A DNA stretch of 40,724 nt, taken from Actinomadura roseirufa. Lineage in GTDB: Bacteria > Actinomycetota > Actinomycetes > Streptosporangiales > Streptosporangiaceae. A program made the position numbers and the translations under genes. This document shows positions 24,712 to 33,010 of this stretch, one piece after another. The notes under the pieces are model-generated. The model saw only the letters and a program-made list of their open reading frames with translations, made no database searches and had not been told where the DNA came from. The stretch's first letter is position 1. Every line of letters begins with the position of its first letter. The stretch lies in NCBI RefSeq assembly GCF_900659635.1, contig NZ_CAACVB010000046.1, positions 1-40,724 of the forward strand, written 5' to 3'.

Positions 24712-25077
24712 CAAGACATGGCCGGTTTTGGCTGAGCGATAAGAGGGTTTTGGTCTAAAAGGAGAAGTGCTGCGGCACGGGTCCGCCGGAGGACGACGCA
24801 CGCGGGCGGGCGAGTCCAAGGGATGAAAGAGAAGTCCAGGTCAATGCGCCCAAGGCCCGATCCGCACGGGGCGGCCCCGCAGATCACCCCTCCTCGGCGC
24901 CCCCGCTTCTCGTTCGCTCTCAATGGGTGGTTTGTGTCAGAAAGGCGGGATAACACCGGCTTTCACTACAAAACCGACCGACCATGTCGGATAAGGATGA
25001 AAGCTGCCCACGGCGCGCGGGCGAATATGTGGGTTCCTGTGTATTACCGGCAAAGTCCAGCAGAAGCCCGGTAGTTG

Positions 25078-25136
25078 TCCCGGTCACGAGCTCATGGTCG
25101 GCACCGACCACCTCGGCCACTTCGCCCTGCCCGCCT
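25078..25136 (+). pseudogene. Short-chain dehydrogenase relic (fragment only)
   Basis: One frame reads GHELMVGTDHLGHFALPAS. This is close to the conserved G-x-E-x-x-x-G-T-N-H-L-G-H-F-A-L-T segment of one SDR subgroup as I remember it. No glycine-rich N-terminus or YxxxK motif is found on either side, so only a fragment remains. Ends are approximate. Confidence 0.35.
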
Positions 25137-25454
25137 CCGGACCGCCACCCACGCCCTCAGTGACCGAAAACCCGACCCCCCACGCCGATAACCGCAGATC
25201 GGAAGACCTCGGCGTGCCCACCGACCATGCGTCCGGATCCGGCCTGTTCCTGGAGACAGCGGTCATTCGGACGTCTGAGAGAGCGTCCGATCACCGAGAC
25301 GGCCGAACTGCTGAGACGGCTCCGCGGCGAGCGCGGGAGATGATGCGCCGGCACGAGGGACGCCGACGGGACGCGCGACCTCCCGGTCGTGGGCGGGTGC
25401 TGACGGCCGCTGACGCGTGCCACACCGGACTTCGCGCGGTGCGACCGATGTGCG

Positions 25455-25835
25455 TCAGAGTGGGGCGAGGCGGGCCTTGAGCAGGCAGAACTCGTTGCCT
25501 TCGGGGTCGGCCAGGACATGCCACTGCTCGTCGCCCGTCTGGCCGATGTCGGCGAAGCGAGCACCGAGCGCGAGAAGGCGTTCGAGCTCGGCGGCCTGAT
25601 CGCGGTCGGTGGGGTTGACGTCGATGTGGAGCCGTGATTTCCCCTTCTCCGGCTCCTCCCTGCTGCTGAGAATGATCGTCGGCTGCGCCCCGCCGAACCC
25701 TTCGCGCGGCCCGATCTCCACCGTGCCGTCGTCCTCGCGAGCGAGCACGACGAAGTCCAGGACCTCGCACCAGAACCGCGACAGCACCTCAGGGTCGCGA
25801 CAACCCAGCACGAGCTCACTGATACGACATGCCAT
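25455..25835 (-). CDS. VOC-superfamily protein (glyoxalase-like)
   Basis: A 126-aa protein starting ATG 25835 (MACRISELVLGCRDPE). The pattern ELVLGCRDPEVLSRFWCEVL, SRLHIDVNPTDRDQAAELERLLALGA and HVLADPEGNEFCLLKA is typical of small single-domain VOC proteins in actinomycetes. It is the second of three VOC genes in the window and is not closely similar to the others in the regions compared by eye. Function is unknown; relatives are often annotated as bleomycin-resistance-like or glyoxalase-like without evidence. It stands alone with no operon partner. Confidence 0.82.
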   Translation of the reverse strand: MACRISELVLGCRDPEVLSRFWCEVLDFVVLAREDDGTVEIGPREGFGGAQPTIILSSREEPEKGKSRLHIDVNPTDRDQAAELERLLALGARFADIGQTGDEQWHVLADPEGNEFCLLKARLAPL

Positions 25836-26106
25836 TGACGAAACCCACTCTCAGCCTGGGAGCCGCAGGGGGGAGACAACACGCGAACCTCATGCCCCCA
25901 GCTGCGAAAACAGTTCACAACCTTACTGGATGGGGCCATCCCGCCGAGCCTTGCCCGACAGGCCTCCGGAAGGCGGAACCTCACCGAAGAAGCCCCAAGG
26001 GCCCGTGGCGGGTCACCGGGGAGCGCCCGGCCACGGGCCCATCCATTCCCATGGATTGCGAGCCGCCTATCAGTGATCGCGGCGCGACCCATGCCGCAGA
26101 AGCGGA

Positions 26107-26481
26107 TCAGGCACGACGACGACGCCCCCGCTGATAAGCCCGGGGGATGAACTTGGCGCCGATCGGACGCCGTAGCGGAAGGGCGTATCCGACCCGGCGC
26201 CGCCTCTCGCTCCAGCCGACCCTCTGCGGGATGAGCCGCTCTGGACGCAGCGGCACCGGGGCCTCGAAGGCGACCTCCACCCGGACCGGCCAATCATCGC
26301 CCGACAACGCCGACGACGCGTCCAGCCGCCAGGCCGCCCCCTTCCTGACCAGCGTGAAGTGGCTGCGCCGAGCGAGCGGCCCGAACGCCACCGGTTCCGA
26401 CTCGCCACCGCCCGACTTCACTGGCGGCACCCCGCTCCGGCGAACGGCCCAGGGCAGCACGGTATGAGGTTGTGAAGACAT
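26107..26481 (-). CDS. Small hypothetical protein (124 aa)
   Basis: ATG 26481 is preceded by AAAGAGGGAT, a good Shine-Dalgarno. The protein begins MSSQPHTVLPWAVRRSG, has a beta-rich middle (SHFTLVRKGAAWRLD and VRVEVAFEAPVPLRPE) and ends in a basic Arg-rich tail. No family recognised. Gaps of about 270 and 480 bases flank it with no other convincing gene. It may be a small nucleic-acid-binding protein judging by its basic tail, but this is weak. Confidence 0.5.
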   Translation of the reverse strand: MSSQPHTVLPWAVRRSGVPPVKSGGGESEPVAFGPLARRSHFTLVRKGAAWRLDASSALSGDDWPVRVEVAFEAPVPLRPERLIPQRVGWSERRRRVGYALPLRRPIGAKFIPRAYQRGRRRRA

Positions 26482-26957
26482 GATCCCTCTTTGCCTGACA
26501 CGAGGCCGATCGCGCGGCCTCGAACGCTGTACGACCGGGGCCGAAGACGGGCAGCCCGGCAGAGCCGACAGGACGTCGGCTCAGAGATGAGCGGAAGAAG
26601 TGTCAGAACCGAAGAGCAGGCGGGATCACGGTTTCTCCTCTGTCTTCACTGCGACGGACCACGGCCAACCTACCGAAACACGAAACAAGGCCTCAACAGA
26701 TTTCCGCACTGGGAACGGTCGGCGGACACCTAGAGCCAGAACCAAACCGATGCCCGCCCCACCAGGCCGAAGACCCCCGGCGCAACTCCACGAGCACCCC
26801 GCCCACGCCGCATCGTCCGCGCACCCTCTCGTCCCCACCACCCATCGACGAACGACAGCAGGGAGTTCGGCAAGGCGGACGTACACAAGCCTACGCGTGC
26901 CCACTAGAGCACCAGCGATCCACTGAGGAGTGCGCCCGCAAAAATAACATCGCAGAT
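26482..26957. other. Intergenic stretch without a convincing gene
   Basis: About 475 bases. Open frames on both strands are short and of non-protein-like composition. One leftward frame of 131 codons overlaps the next rightward gene and is judged a shadow. No RNA gene or repeat was recognised. Confidence 0.45.
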
Positions 26958-27698
26958 ATGGGGAAGCGCTCGCCTCCGCCAGCCGGATACAAGTTACGTA
27001 AGGCAAAACAAAACCCCTCAAGGCGCGCTCTGCGGGCTACTCTTAACGAGATGACAGACAAGACGCGAGCGGAACTGGCCCAGAGCCTTCAGAAGCGGAT
27101 CGACTGGCTGCTCGACCCCCAGTCGGCCGCTCAACGCAACGACGCCGACGTCATGCGAGCAGTTCTGCACGTCTACGCGGGGCTGGCCCGCTGGGGTGCC
27201 GCCGACGTCACCACAGGGCAGGCGCTTCGCGAGCAGATGCGCGGGGCGGCGATCGGTGAGTTCCTGCGAGGAGACCGCGCACAGGCCGTCCTGTCAGCCT
27301 ATGCGGGCGAGGGCGAGAACTATGCCCAGCGGGGCCGCCTTGATGGCTATCTCAATGCATGCCAACACAGGACGGCTATTCAGGCACTACAAGACGACTT
27401 CGCTGCGGTTCTCGCTATCTCGGCCCCCCTCGCACTCGAATCCGTAGGTGACTTCGATGACCTGCTATGCGAGGTCGCGGACGATGCCACACCAGTTCAC
27501 CGCGGCCAGATTCCCTCGTGGGCTCCCAGTACTCACTGGTGGTGGTGGAAGCCGGACAACATCACGGTAAGTATGCGAGAATATCGTGCACGCCTCTACG
27601 TTGGAGAACTCGAAGAATACGAAGGTTCCCAACCCGGTTCCGCCGACTGGCTGAGATGCGAAGACAACAAATGCTGGTGCTTCACCGCACCGCCCTAA
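26958..27698 (+). CDS. Hypothetical protein next to McrBC (246 aa)
   Basis: The protein is clearly coding by composition: helical first two thirds (MTDKTRAELAQSLQKRIDWL, REQMRGAAIGEFLRGD) and an aromatic-rich end with a WWWW run and a final CEDNKCWCF cluster. No family recognised. ATG 26958 has no Shine-Dalgarno; the ATG at 27051 would remove 31 basic residues and is an alternative. Codon use is less G+C-biased than in the cluster, suggesting transfer. It is convergent with mcrC and separated from it by about 125 bases, so it may be a passenger of the same defence-type island. Confidence 0.65.
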   Translation: MGKRSPPPAGYKLRKAKQNPSRRALRATLNEMTDKTRAELAQSLQKRIDWLLDPQSAAQRNDADVMRAVLHVYAGLARWGAADVTTGQALREQMRGAAIGEFLRGDRAQAVLSAYAGEGENYAQRGRLDGYLNACQHRTAIQALQDDFAAVLAISAPLALESVGDFDDLLCEVADDATPVHRGQIPSWAPSTHWWWWKPDNITVSMREYRARLYVGELEEYEGSQPGSADWLRCEDNKCWCFTAPP

Positions 27699-27823
27699 AC
27701 CCTCTCCGCAGGAGGCAGCCCTTCAAAGCAAAATCCGTCTGATCCTGCCTTGGCCGACGCTCGTCACGCCATGTCGGTGCGTTGGCCCGGTCACCCATCC
27801 CCGGAGAGGACGGGGTGTGGGCT

Positions 27824-29032
27824 CTAGGCCGGCCGAGACGCTTGTGGCAGCAGAAGCCCGGCGAGGGCGCGCACGTCGGAGAGCAGGTCTGCCGGCGGCT
27901 GGTCCAGGTCGAGGGTGTGCTGGTGGATGGCGATGCCGGTGTGCCGGACGCGGTGGACGGCGTGCGGTGCGCTCCCTTTCGCGTAGATGAGGTGGCCGTC
28001 CGAGAGGCGGAGGGCGGTGCAGTAGGCGAGCATCTGGTACAGGTCCGCGTCGGGGAAGCCCTCGGGTTTCTCGGCCTTGTACTTGGCGTCGGCTACAGCG
28101 TGCGGGGTGCCGTCATCGGTGTAGTGAACGAAGTCGGGCACGATTCGGATCGCGTGGGACTCGTCCAGGTGGTGGGTGGCTTGGAGCACGCAGTGGCCGC
28201 TGCTCGCGCTGAGCGCCTCGCGTAGGGCGACCGTGATGAAGTCCTCGAAGACGCGCGCCATGTCGAACAGGAAGCCGCTGACGGTGGTGTCTCCGGGCCG
28301 ATGTTCGACGGAGGCGCCGCGCAGGACGAGCTCGGCGAGGCGCACCGCAGGCTGATACCGGGCGTTCAAGCGCGTGGGCGACCACACCGGCGTTTCCTGG
28401 CCCCGTCCGAGCGCGGTGACGTCGGCCAGCCGGACACGCAGCCTCAACAGGCCGCCGCGCAGGTCCCTCGAAATCCCCGGCAGACGGAGGAGCCGTTCGG
28501 TGGCCGTCCGCAGGAGCCGATTCTCTGCGATGTCCGTCGTGTACTCGTCGTGGACGATCTCGACGGCGGGGAACTCACCGTGATGCCGCCGGATCTGGTC
28601 GGCCTCTCGCAGCCGCCCGCGCATGACCAGGGACGTCTCCTCGGTCGTGCGATACCCCTGAAGAAGCCCTTGGCGCAGAGCCCGGTCAGCTTGCCGCTCG
28701 AAAAGACGCGCGAGTGCGGGCAGGATTTCGTGTTCCGAGCCGAGCGCCACATCGTCGTCCCGCCAGCCCTTGGCGTCGAGTGCATAGCCGAGCAAGAAGA
28801 GCAGGCGGCGGATCGGTACTTTCGGTGTGATCCGGATGGTGAGCGTCTCGCCGCCGGATGCTGTCACGGCCACGACACCGACCTTGCCCGCGGCCCTCAG
28901 CCGCCACAGTCCGGGAACGTCCGGTTCGGGCGTGGCCTCGACCACGCGGGAGGCGGCCAGGGCTCGGCCGAGCGTTCCGGACAAGGGCAGCGACCGCGCC
29001 GCCCCATATTCGGTGAGCGTGACGTCCGTCAT
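27824..29032 (-). CDS. mcrC: McrC, nuclease partner of McrBC-type modified-DNA restriction system
   Basis: A 402-aa protein matching McrC: an N-terminal beta domain, a central region with RGRLREADQIRRHHGEFP and EYTTDIAENRLLRTA, and a C-terminal PD-(D/E)xK nuclease with PDFVHY (about residue 297) followed by DAKYKAE (about 313-319). McrC supplies the nuclease and stimulates the GTPase of McrB; together they cleave DNA carrying modified cytosines. The ATG overlaps the mcrB stop by four bases (29029-29032), so the two are translationally coupled. Catalytic residues appear intact, so the system is probably active. Confidence 0.92.
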   Translation of the reverse strand: MTDVTLTEYGAARSLPLSGTLGRALAASRVVEATPEPDVPGLWRLRAAGKVGVVAVTASGGETLTIRITPKVPIRRLLFLLGYALDAKGWRDDDVALGSEHEILPALARLFERQADRALRQGLLQGYRTTEETSLVMRGRLREADQIRRHHGEFPAVEIVHDEYTTDIAENRLLRTATERLLRLPGISRDLRGGLLRLRVRLADVTALGRGQETPVWSPTRLNARYQPAVRLAELVLRGASVEHRPGDTTVSGFLFDMARVFEDFITVALREALSASSGHCVLQATHHLDESHAIRIVPDFVHYTDDGTPHAVADAKYKAEKPEGFPDADLYQMLAYCTALRLSDGHLIYAKGSAPHAVHRVRHTGIAIHQHTLDLDQPPADLLSDVRALAGLLLPQASRPA

Positions 29033-30852
29033 GCCGGAGGCGGCGCGATCGCGTCGCGCAGGGACGCCAGGCCGTACCGCTGCTCGACCTTCACGTCCTC
29101 GCCGTAGTGGTACTCCTCCAGCAAAGGAAGGATCTTGGTGCGCCAGGTGCGCTCCATCCCGCCGTCGCGGTACACGCCCGCTTTCATCAGGTAGGACGGC
29201 CCGACCTGGAAGTCGGGGTCGGAGATCCGGCGGTTCAGCTCGTCCAGCAGGTCGGCGGGCTCGGTGCCGCGCTCCTCGGCGGCGAGCCAGCGGCGCAGCA
29301 ACCCTCGGGTCGGTTCGGTGCGCGGGGACAGTTCGACGAACGCGAACCGGCGGCGCATCGCGGCGTCCACGAGGGCGATGGACCGGTCGGCGGTGTTCAT
29401 GGTGCCGATGACGAACAGGTTGGGCGGCAGCGCGAAGTCGTCGCCGGAGTAGGTCAGCCGCACCGACCGGTTGCGGTACTCCAGCAGGAAGTACAACTCG
29501 CCGAACACCTTCGCCAGATTGGCCCGGTTGATCTCGTCGATGATCAAGAAATGCGGGATGTGCCGGTTGCCCTCGCTGGAAGCGAGGTCGGCGAGTTCCC
29601 GCAGTGGGCCGGCCGTCAGCCGGAACGCGACCTGCCGGGTCTCCGGATCCTCCTGCGGCCGGAATCCCTCGAAGAAGTCCTCGTAGGCGTAGGACGGGTG
29701 GAACTGCACCAGCTTGACCCGCTCAGGCCCGCCGCCGAGGAACTCCGCCAGCTCCTGCGCGAGATAGGTCTTGCCGGTGCCGGGCGGCCCATAGAAGATG
29801 AGCTGCCGTTCGTCCGCCAGCAAATCGCGCACCTCGCGCAACCATGCCGCGTCGTGAACGAGCAATTCCTGCGCGAATTCTTCGCTCGGCTCCGGGAGTT
29901 CCACTTTCCGGCGGGCGGTGATCACGGCGATCTCGTCGCTCGTACCGCCGGAGGTGTCGCCTGCTTCGTCGGCGAGCTCCTCATCGCTGCGGCCCAGCCC
30001 ATCGACGAGTGCCTGGACGGTGGTGAGGTCGGCGACGTCATGCTGGACCGAGAGCTTCTGCTGAAGCCCCTCGGGAAGGTCGTCGTACGGGTAGCCGGTA
30101 GCCTGCCAGTCCACCGGCCGCCGCAGAATCGACCGGCCGTCTTCCAGGACTTCCCGCTCTGCCACCCCGGTGATCTCACCGACGTACAGCTTGCCGCCGG
30201 ACGGGGCGCAGACACCGTCGCCCGGCTTCATGATGGACAAGAAGGCGTTGAGGTCCTCCACCAGCCCCTTCCGCTGGCTGTAGGACGCAGTCGACTCGTA
30301 GTCCTCCTCCACGATTCGCCGTAGAGCATCCTTGCTCATCTCCGGTCGGACGCCGTCGCGCCGCAGCCGTGTCGCCGCCAGGCTCACCAGCCCTTCCGGC
30401 AGCCACATCGTCTGGACGAGATCAGCTCCCGCTGCGTTCGACCCCCGGACCAGCCATGTGCGCGGTGCCCCCCACGCCGGCTGAGGGATGAAGTCCCCGA
30501 GCGGATGGCCATCCTGGGTCTTCCAGGACCTGTATCCACTGGCGTTGTCGCCTATGACGATCGAGGCGGCGGCCGACGGGGAATTGCAGACAATGTCCTC
30601 AACCGCCTCCAGCCAGCCCGGCCACTGCTCCGATGGGACGAGCACGCCCTCGCCGATCCACTGCTCACGGAGTACATAGGAGGATGGCTTACGCGCGGCG
30701 AACGACGGCACGCAGTCGGCGCGGGCGAGAGAACCGGCGAGCACCATGAATTTCTGTGCACCGTTCGTCCCCCGCTCAGTCAAGAGCCGCCCACGCGCCA
30801 ATGGACCGCCGTTCGGCAAACGGAGTTGGAACTCGGGATACTCATCGGCCAT
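29029..30852 (-). CDS. mcrB: McrB-type AAA+ GTPase with N-terminal DUF4357-like domain
   Basis: A 607-aa protein. ATG 30852 is chosen because GAGGGAA lies four bases upstream; the frame stays open to 30912. The N-terminal part includes NSPSAAASIVIGDNASGY followed by WKTQDG, which resembles DUF4357. The AAA+ domain has Walker A GPPGTGKT (about residue 354-361), Walker B LIIDEINRAN and the McrB signature GTMNTADRS (about 480), then DAAMRRRFAF. McrB is the GTP-driven translocase and DNA-recognition subunit. Its N-terminal domain differs from the E. coli 5-methylcytosine reader, so a different modified base or sequence may be recognised (inference). Confidence 0.92.
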   Translation of the reverse strand: MADEYPEFQLRLPNGGPLARGRLLTERGTNGAQKFMVLAGSLARADCVPSFAARKPSSYVLREQWIGEGVLVPSEQWPGWLEAVEDIVCNSPSAAASIVIGDNASGYRSWKTQDGHPLGDFIPQPAWGAPRTWLVRGSNAAGADLVQTMWLPEGLVSLAATRLRRDGVRPEMSKDALRRIVEEDYESTASYSQRKGLVEDLNAFLSIMKPGDGVCAPSGGKLYVGEITGVAEREVLEDGRSILRRPVDWQATGYPYDDLPEGLQQKLSVQHDVADLTTVQALVDGLGRSDEELADEAGDTSGGTSDEIAVITARRKVELPEPSEEFAQELLVHDAAWLREVRDLLADERQLIFYGPPGTGKTYLAQELAEFLGGGPERVKLVQFHPSYAYEDFFEGFRPQEDPETRQVAFRLTAGPLRELADLASSEGNRHIPHFLIIDEINRANLAKVFGELYFLLEYRNRSVRLTYSGDDFALPPNLFVIGTMNTADRSIALVDAAMRRRFAFVELSPRTEPTRGLLRRWLAAEERGTEPADLLDELNRRISDPDFQVGPSYLMKAGVYRDGGMERTWRTKILPLLEEYHYGEDVKVEQRYGLASLRDAIAPPPA

Positions 30853-30953
30853 CGGCTTCCCTCGTCTTACGCGCAGGCAGTGGACAGGCGCCGCCAACCT
30901 AACACCGGCCACCGACGTAAACGCGGCATTTGCTTTAAGAGGTCGTCACAGAA

Positions 30954-31160
30954 TCAGCGGACGAGGCGTCGCCGGCAGATGATGCTCCGTGCCCACAGCA
31001 GGCGACGGCATTTGTCATGGTCATAGCCGCGGTCGGCCAGCAGGCACGCCGGTCTTCGGCGCGGTCGTCCCACCCGGCCTCGGATGGGCGGCACCTGATC
31101 CAGCAGCGGAACGAGTTGAGTGACGTCATTGCGGTTCCCGCCGGTCAGCGTGCTTCGTGG
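30954..31160 (-). pseudogene. IS5-family transposase relic
   Basis: The leftward frame contains TLTGGNRNDVTQLVPLLDQV and then RGRVGRPRRRPACLLADRGY followed by DHDKCRRLL, the central DDE-transposase segment of actinobacterial IS5-type elements. N-terminal and C-terminal catalytic parts are absent and the frame stops at 30954 shortly after ADRGYDHDK, so only a core fragment remains. It lies 100 bp upstream of mcrB. Exact ends are approximate; no matching terminal inverted repeats were found around it. Confidence 0.75.
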
Positions 31161-31247
31161 CCGGTGGCCTGCTGGTCGGCCCGGCCGGGCAGGCTTCGAT
31201 GTAGCTTGGGTCCAAGGCTGGATGACGAGTCGCAAGGCGGGATGGCG

Positions 31248-31553
31248 ATGCCGCGCATGCGGAATGTCGTGCGCAACCGCAGGCGCCTGGAGGCATTCGT
31301 GGTCGGTGGCGCCGCTGTTGGGTTGTCGGCGATCGCGGCAGCGGTCGTCTCGCTGGCTATCGGGCAGGGCCATTCCAAGGTCTGGACGGCTCTCGTGGTG
31401 CTGGTCACGGTACCGGTCACTGTTGTCGTCGCGCTGATCGTCTTCGTTCGGCTGGTATTGGATCGACCTCAGAGCAAGCATTATGACGTCGACCGTGAAG
31501 AGGTCGTGCGATTCTGGACAGAGGAGCGACAGCGCCGTGCTTGGCCAATGTGA
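31248..31553 (+). CDS. Small two-helix membrane protein (101 aa)
   Basis: ATG 31248 follows AAGGCGG with seven-base spacing; an ATG at 31242 is too close. The protein has a basic start (MPRMRNVVRNRRR), two hydrophobic segments (FVVGGAAVGLSAIAAAVVSL and VLVTVPVTVVVALIVFVRLV), and a charged C-terminal tail with EEVVRFWTEERQRR. This suggests a small inner-membrane protein with cytoplasmic ends. Function unknown. It follows the IS5 relic and stands alone. Confidence 0.6.
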   Translation: MPRMRNVVRNRRRLEAFVVGGAAVGLSAIAAAVVSLAIGQGHSKVWTALVVLVTVPVTVVVALIVFVRLVLDRPQSKHYDVDREEVVRFWTEERQRRAWPM

Positions 31554-31912
31554 CATAGGACGTATCGGCCGGACATCACTTGCTGCCTTTTACCTACGTT
31601 TTCTGCCACAGGAGTCGATGAGCGGCCTCCGGTGCCGACGCACGAGCCACCAGGCAAAAGGGGGGGCGTTCCTGGATATGGCGCCGACCGCGCCGCCTGG
31701 TCGCCGGAGAACTGGCCGACGGTCGGATGCGGGGCACGGGAACATACCGGGTCGTGCTCCCAGACGGGCAAGGACTCCCCAGCGGCGCGCTTGTCATCGG
31801 ACGCGGGTCTGACCTGCACGTCCTCACCGACGGGGATTGGTATCGGCTCGAACTCGGCGACGTCCCGGCCGAATCATGACGTCGTCCGATGGGACGAGCA
31901 ACCATGGACGGG
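31554..31912. other. Gap with at most one very small gene
   Basis: About 360 bases. One short rightward frame (31727-31879) has protein-like composition and is listed separately. Other frames look non-coding. Confidence 0.45.
31727..31879 (+). CDS. Possible 50-aa protein
   Basis: Starting MRGTGTYRVVLPDGQGLP and ending LELGDVPAES, this short frame has alternating hydrophobic and charged residues typical of a small beta protein. No good Shine-Dalgarno precedes the ATG; GGAGAA lies too far upstream. It could also be the C-terminal relic of a longer gene. Low certainty. Confidence 0.3.
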   Translation: MRGTGTYRVVLPDGQGLPSGALVIGRGSDLHVLTDGDWYRLELGDVPAES

Positions 31913-32506
31913 TCATTCGGTCGAGGACCGTAGGTAGGACATGAGGGACTTGCCGCGTGGGGAGAGGCAGTAACCGGTCTCCAGGCTTTCGGTGAGGCCG
32001 AGGGCCTTGAGGCGGCGGACGTCGGCCTTGAATGGGAGCTTGTCGCGGTTGAGGCGTTCGGCCAGGTCCAGGGCGCGCAGGCCGGGGTGTTCCTCGATGA
32101 GGCGGAGGACCTCGCGGGTCCACGGGGCGCGGCGGCTGCGGGTGTCGATGGCGTCCAGGGCGGTTTTGAGTTCGGCCAGTTCCTTCTCGGTCAGGTCGGC
32201 GTTCCCGGCGAGTTCCGATCGGGGGTCGGGGCCGCCCAGGTGGAGCATGACGCGGTGGTAGCCGCCCTCCTTGGTGCTCTTGGACAGGGCGGTGAGCAGA
32301 GCCGCGCGGTCTTTGAAACCCGCACGGAGGGCGTCCTCCTCGGTGATCTCTTCAGGGGTGACGGCCGTGACCGAGTCGATGACGATGATTCCCGCCCAGG
32401 TGCGCTGGGTGCTCCCCGCATGGACCCGGGGCTCGGCCCACACCCGGAACACCCGGTCGATCCGCCCGCCCGCGATCCCTTCCAGGACCTCTCGCCTGAA
32501 CAGCAT
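31913..32506 (-). CDS. ASCH/PUA-like domain protein with C-terminal winged helix
   Basis: The 197-aa protein begins MLFRREVLEGIAGGRIDRVF and continues RVWAEPRVHAGSTQ then GIIVIDSVTAVTPEEITEED, like ASCH/PUA-type RNA-binding domains. The C-terminal half (TREVLRLIEEHPGLRALDLA and VRRLKALGLTESLETGYCLS) looks like a winged helix-turn-helix. ATG 32506 is preceded by GGGAGGAA. Such fusions suggest an RNA- or modified-nucleotide-sensing regulator. It stands alone, with a tRNA gene upstream on the same strand. Both domain assignments are by pattern. Confidence 0.65.
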   Translation of the reverse strand: MLFRREVLEGIAGGRIDRVFRVWAEPRVHAGSTQRTWAGIIVIDSVTAVTPEEITEEDALRAGFKDRAALLTALSKSTKEGGYHRVMLHLGGPDPRSELAGNADLTEKELAELKTALDAIDTRSRRAPWTREVLRLIEEHPGLRALDLAERLNRDKLPFKADVRRLKALGLTESLETGYCLSPRGKSLMSYLRSSTE

Positions 32507-32747
32507 CGTTCCTCCCGGGTGCTACGCCTCTCCTTCTGCACCTTCATGCAGGGCATTCACATGCTAGGCGAGTCGCAGAAGGCCGCCCGAACAGGAACGA
32601 CAACCCGGACGACTACCTCGACCGGTCGGTCGACGAACTCCACGACGGGGGCACAGCGCCGCCAAGGACTACCCACGGAACGCAGACGTGACGCCGCCAC
32701 GGCACCTCGTGCTATCCGGGCCAACAAAACGGACGTCTGGAACGCGA

Positions 32748-32783
32748 CAGGGACTTCGTCCGAGATCTTGGACGAAGTCCCTG
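32748..32783 (-). terminator. 14-bp inverted repeat downstream of tRNA-Ser
   Basis: Arms 32748-32761 (CAGGGACTTCGTCC) and 32770-32783 (GGACGAAGTCCCTG) pair perfectly around an 8-base centre GAGATCTT. It begins seven bases after the tRNA's encoded CCA on the leftward strand, so it fits an intrinsic terminator for the tRNA, although the following bases are not T-rich. Confidence 0.7.
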
Positions 32784-32792
32784 GTCGAGTGG

Positions 32793-32882
32793 CGGAGGAT
32801 CGGGGATTTGAACCCCGGATGGGCGGTAAACCCAAACCGCATTAGCAGTGCGGCGCCATAGACCGGACTAGGCGAATCCTCC
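32793..32882 (-). tRNA. tRNA-Ser (anticodon GCT)
   Basis: Read leftward, the gene starts GGAGGATTCGCCTAG and ends ATCCTCCG, giving a seven-pair acceptor stem with discriminator G. The anticodon arm is CCGCA, loop CTGCTAA, TGCGG, so the anticodon is GCT (Ser, AGC/AGU codons). A long variable arm and the T-loop GGTTCAAAT are present, as expected for a class II tRNA. CCA is encoded at 32790-32792. Length is 90 nt without CCA. Confidence 0.95.
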
Positions 32883-33010
32883 AGGAGCCATCGGGCTCAG
32901 GACAGGTTACCGGTTCGGCGCGCCAACCGGCAAAGCCTGACCCGGGACCTTGAGCATAGTCGCAATCGGCGGCGTCCGCTCCCGGGGCCGCGGGAGCGCT
33001 CACCGGAGGA

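Larger units (their letters stand above)
24066..25454. other. Long gap without a convincing intact gene
   Basis: Nearly 1.4 kb between the LuxR gene and the next leftward gene. The first part should contain the LuxR promoter. Bases 24590-24760 are visibly A+T-richer than the surroundings and include the 24691-24711 palindrome. Open frames here are Arg/Pro/Ala-rich and look non-coding. A short SDR-like relic is seen near 25078-25136. The block looks like decayed or regulatory DNA at the boundary between the cluster and the accessory region. Confidence 0.5.

Noticed and set aside
24659..24758. Small hydrophobic rightward peptide starting MIVGLFVFFCAYVG
   Set aside because: No Shine-Dalgarno and no partner gene; the hydrophobicity follows from the local T-rich composition.
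24283..24819. Leftward 178-codon open frame in the gap
   Set aside because: Arg/Pro/Ala-rich with no motif, no ribosome-binding site; typical of high-GC shadows.
26626..27021. Leftward 131-codon frame
   Set aside because: Overlaps the start of the more convincing rightward 246-aa gene and has shadow-like composition.
32557..32835. Leftward 92-codon open frame
   Set aside because: It overlaps the 3' part of the tRNA-Ser gene and its terminator hairpin; composition is not protein-like.
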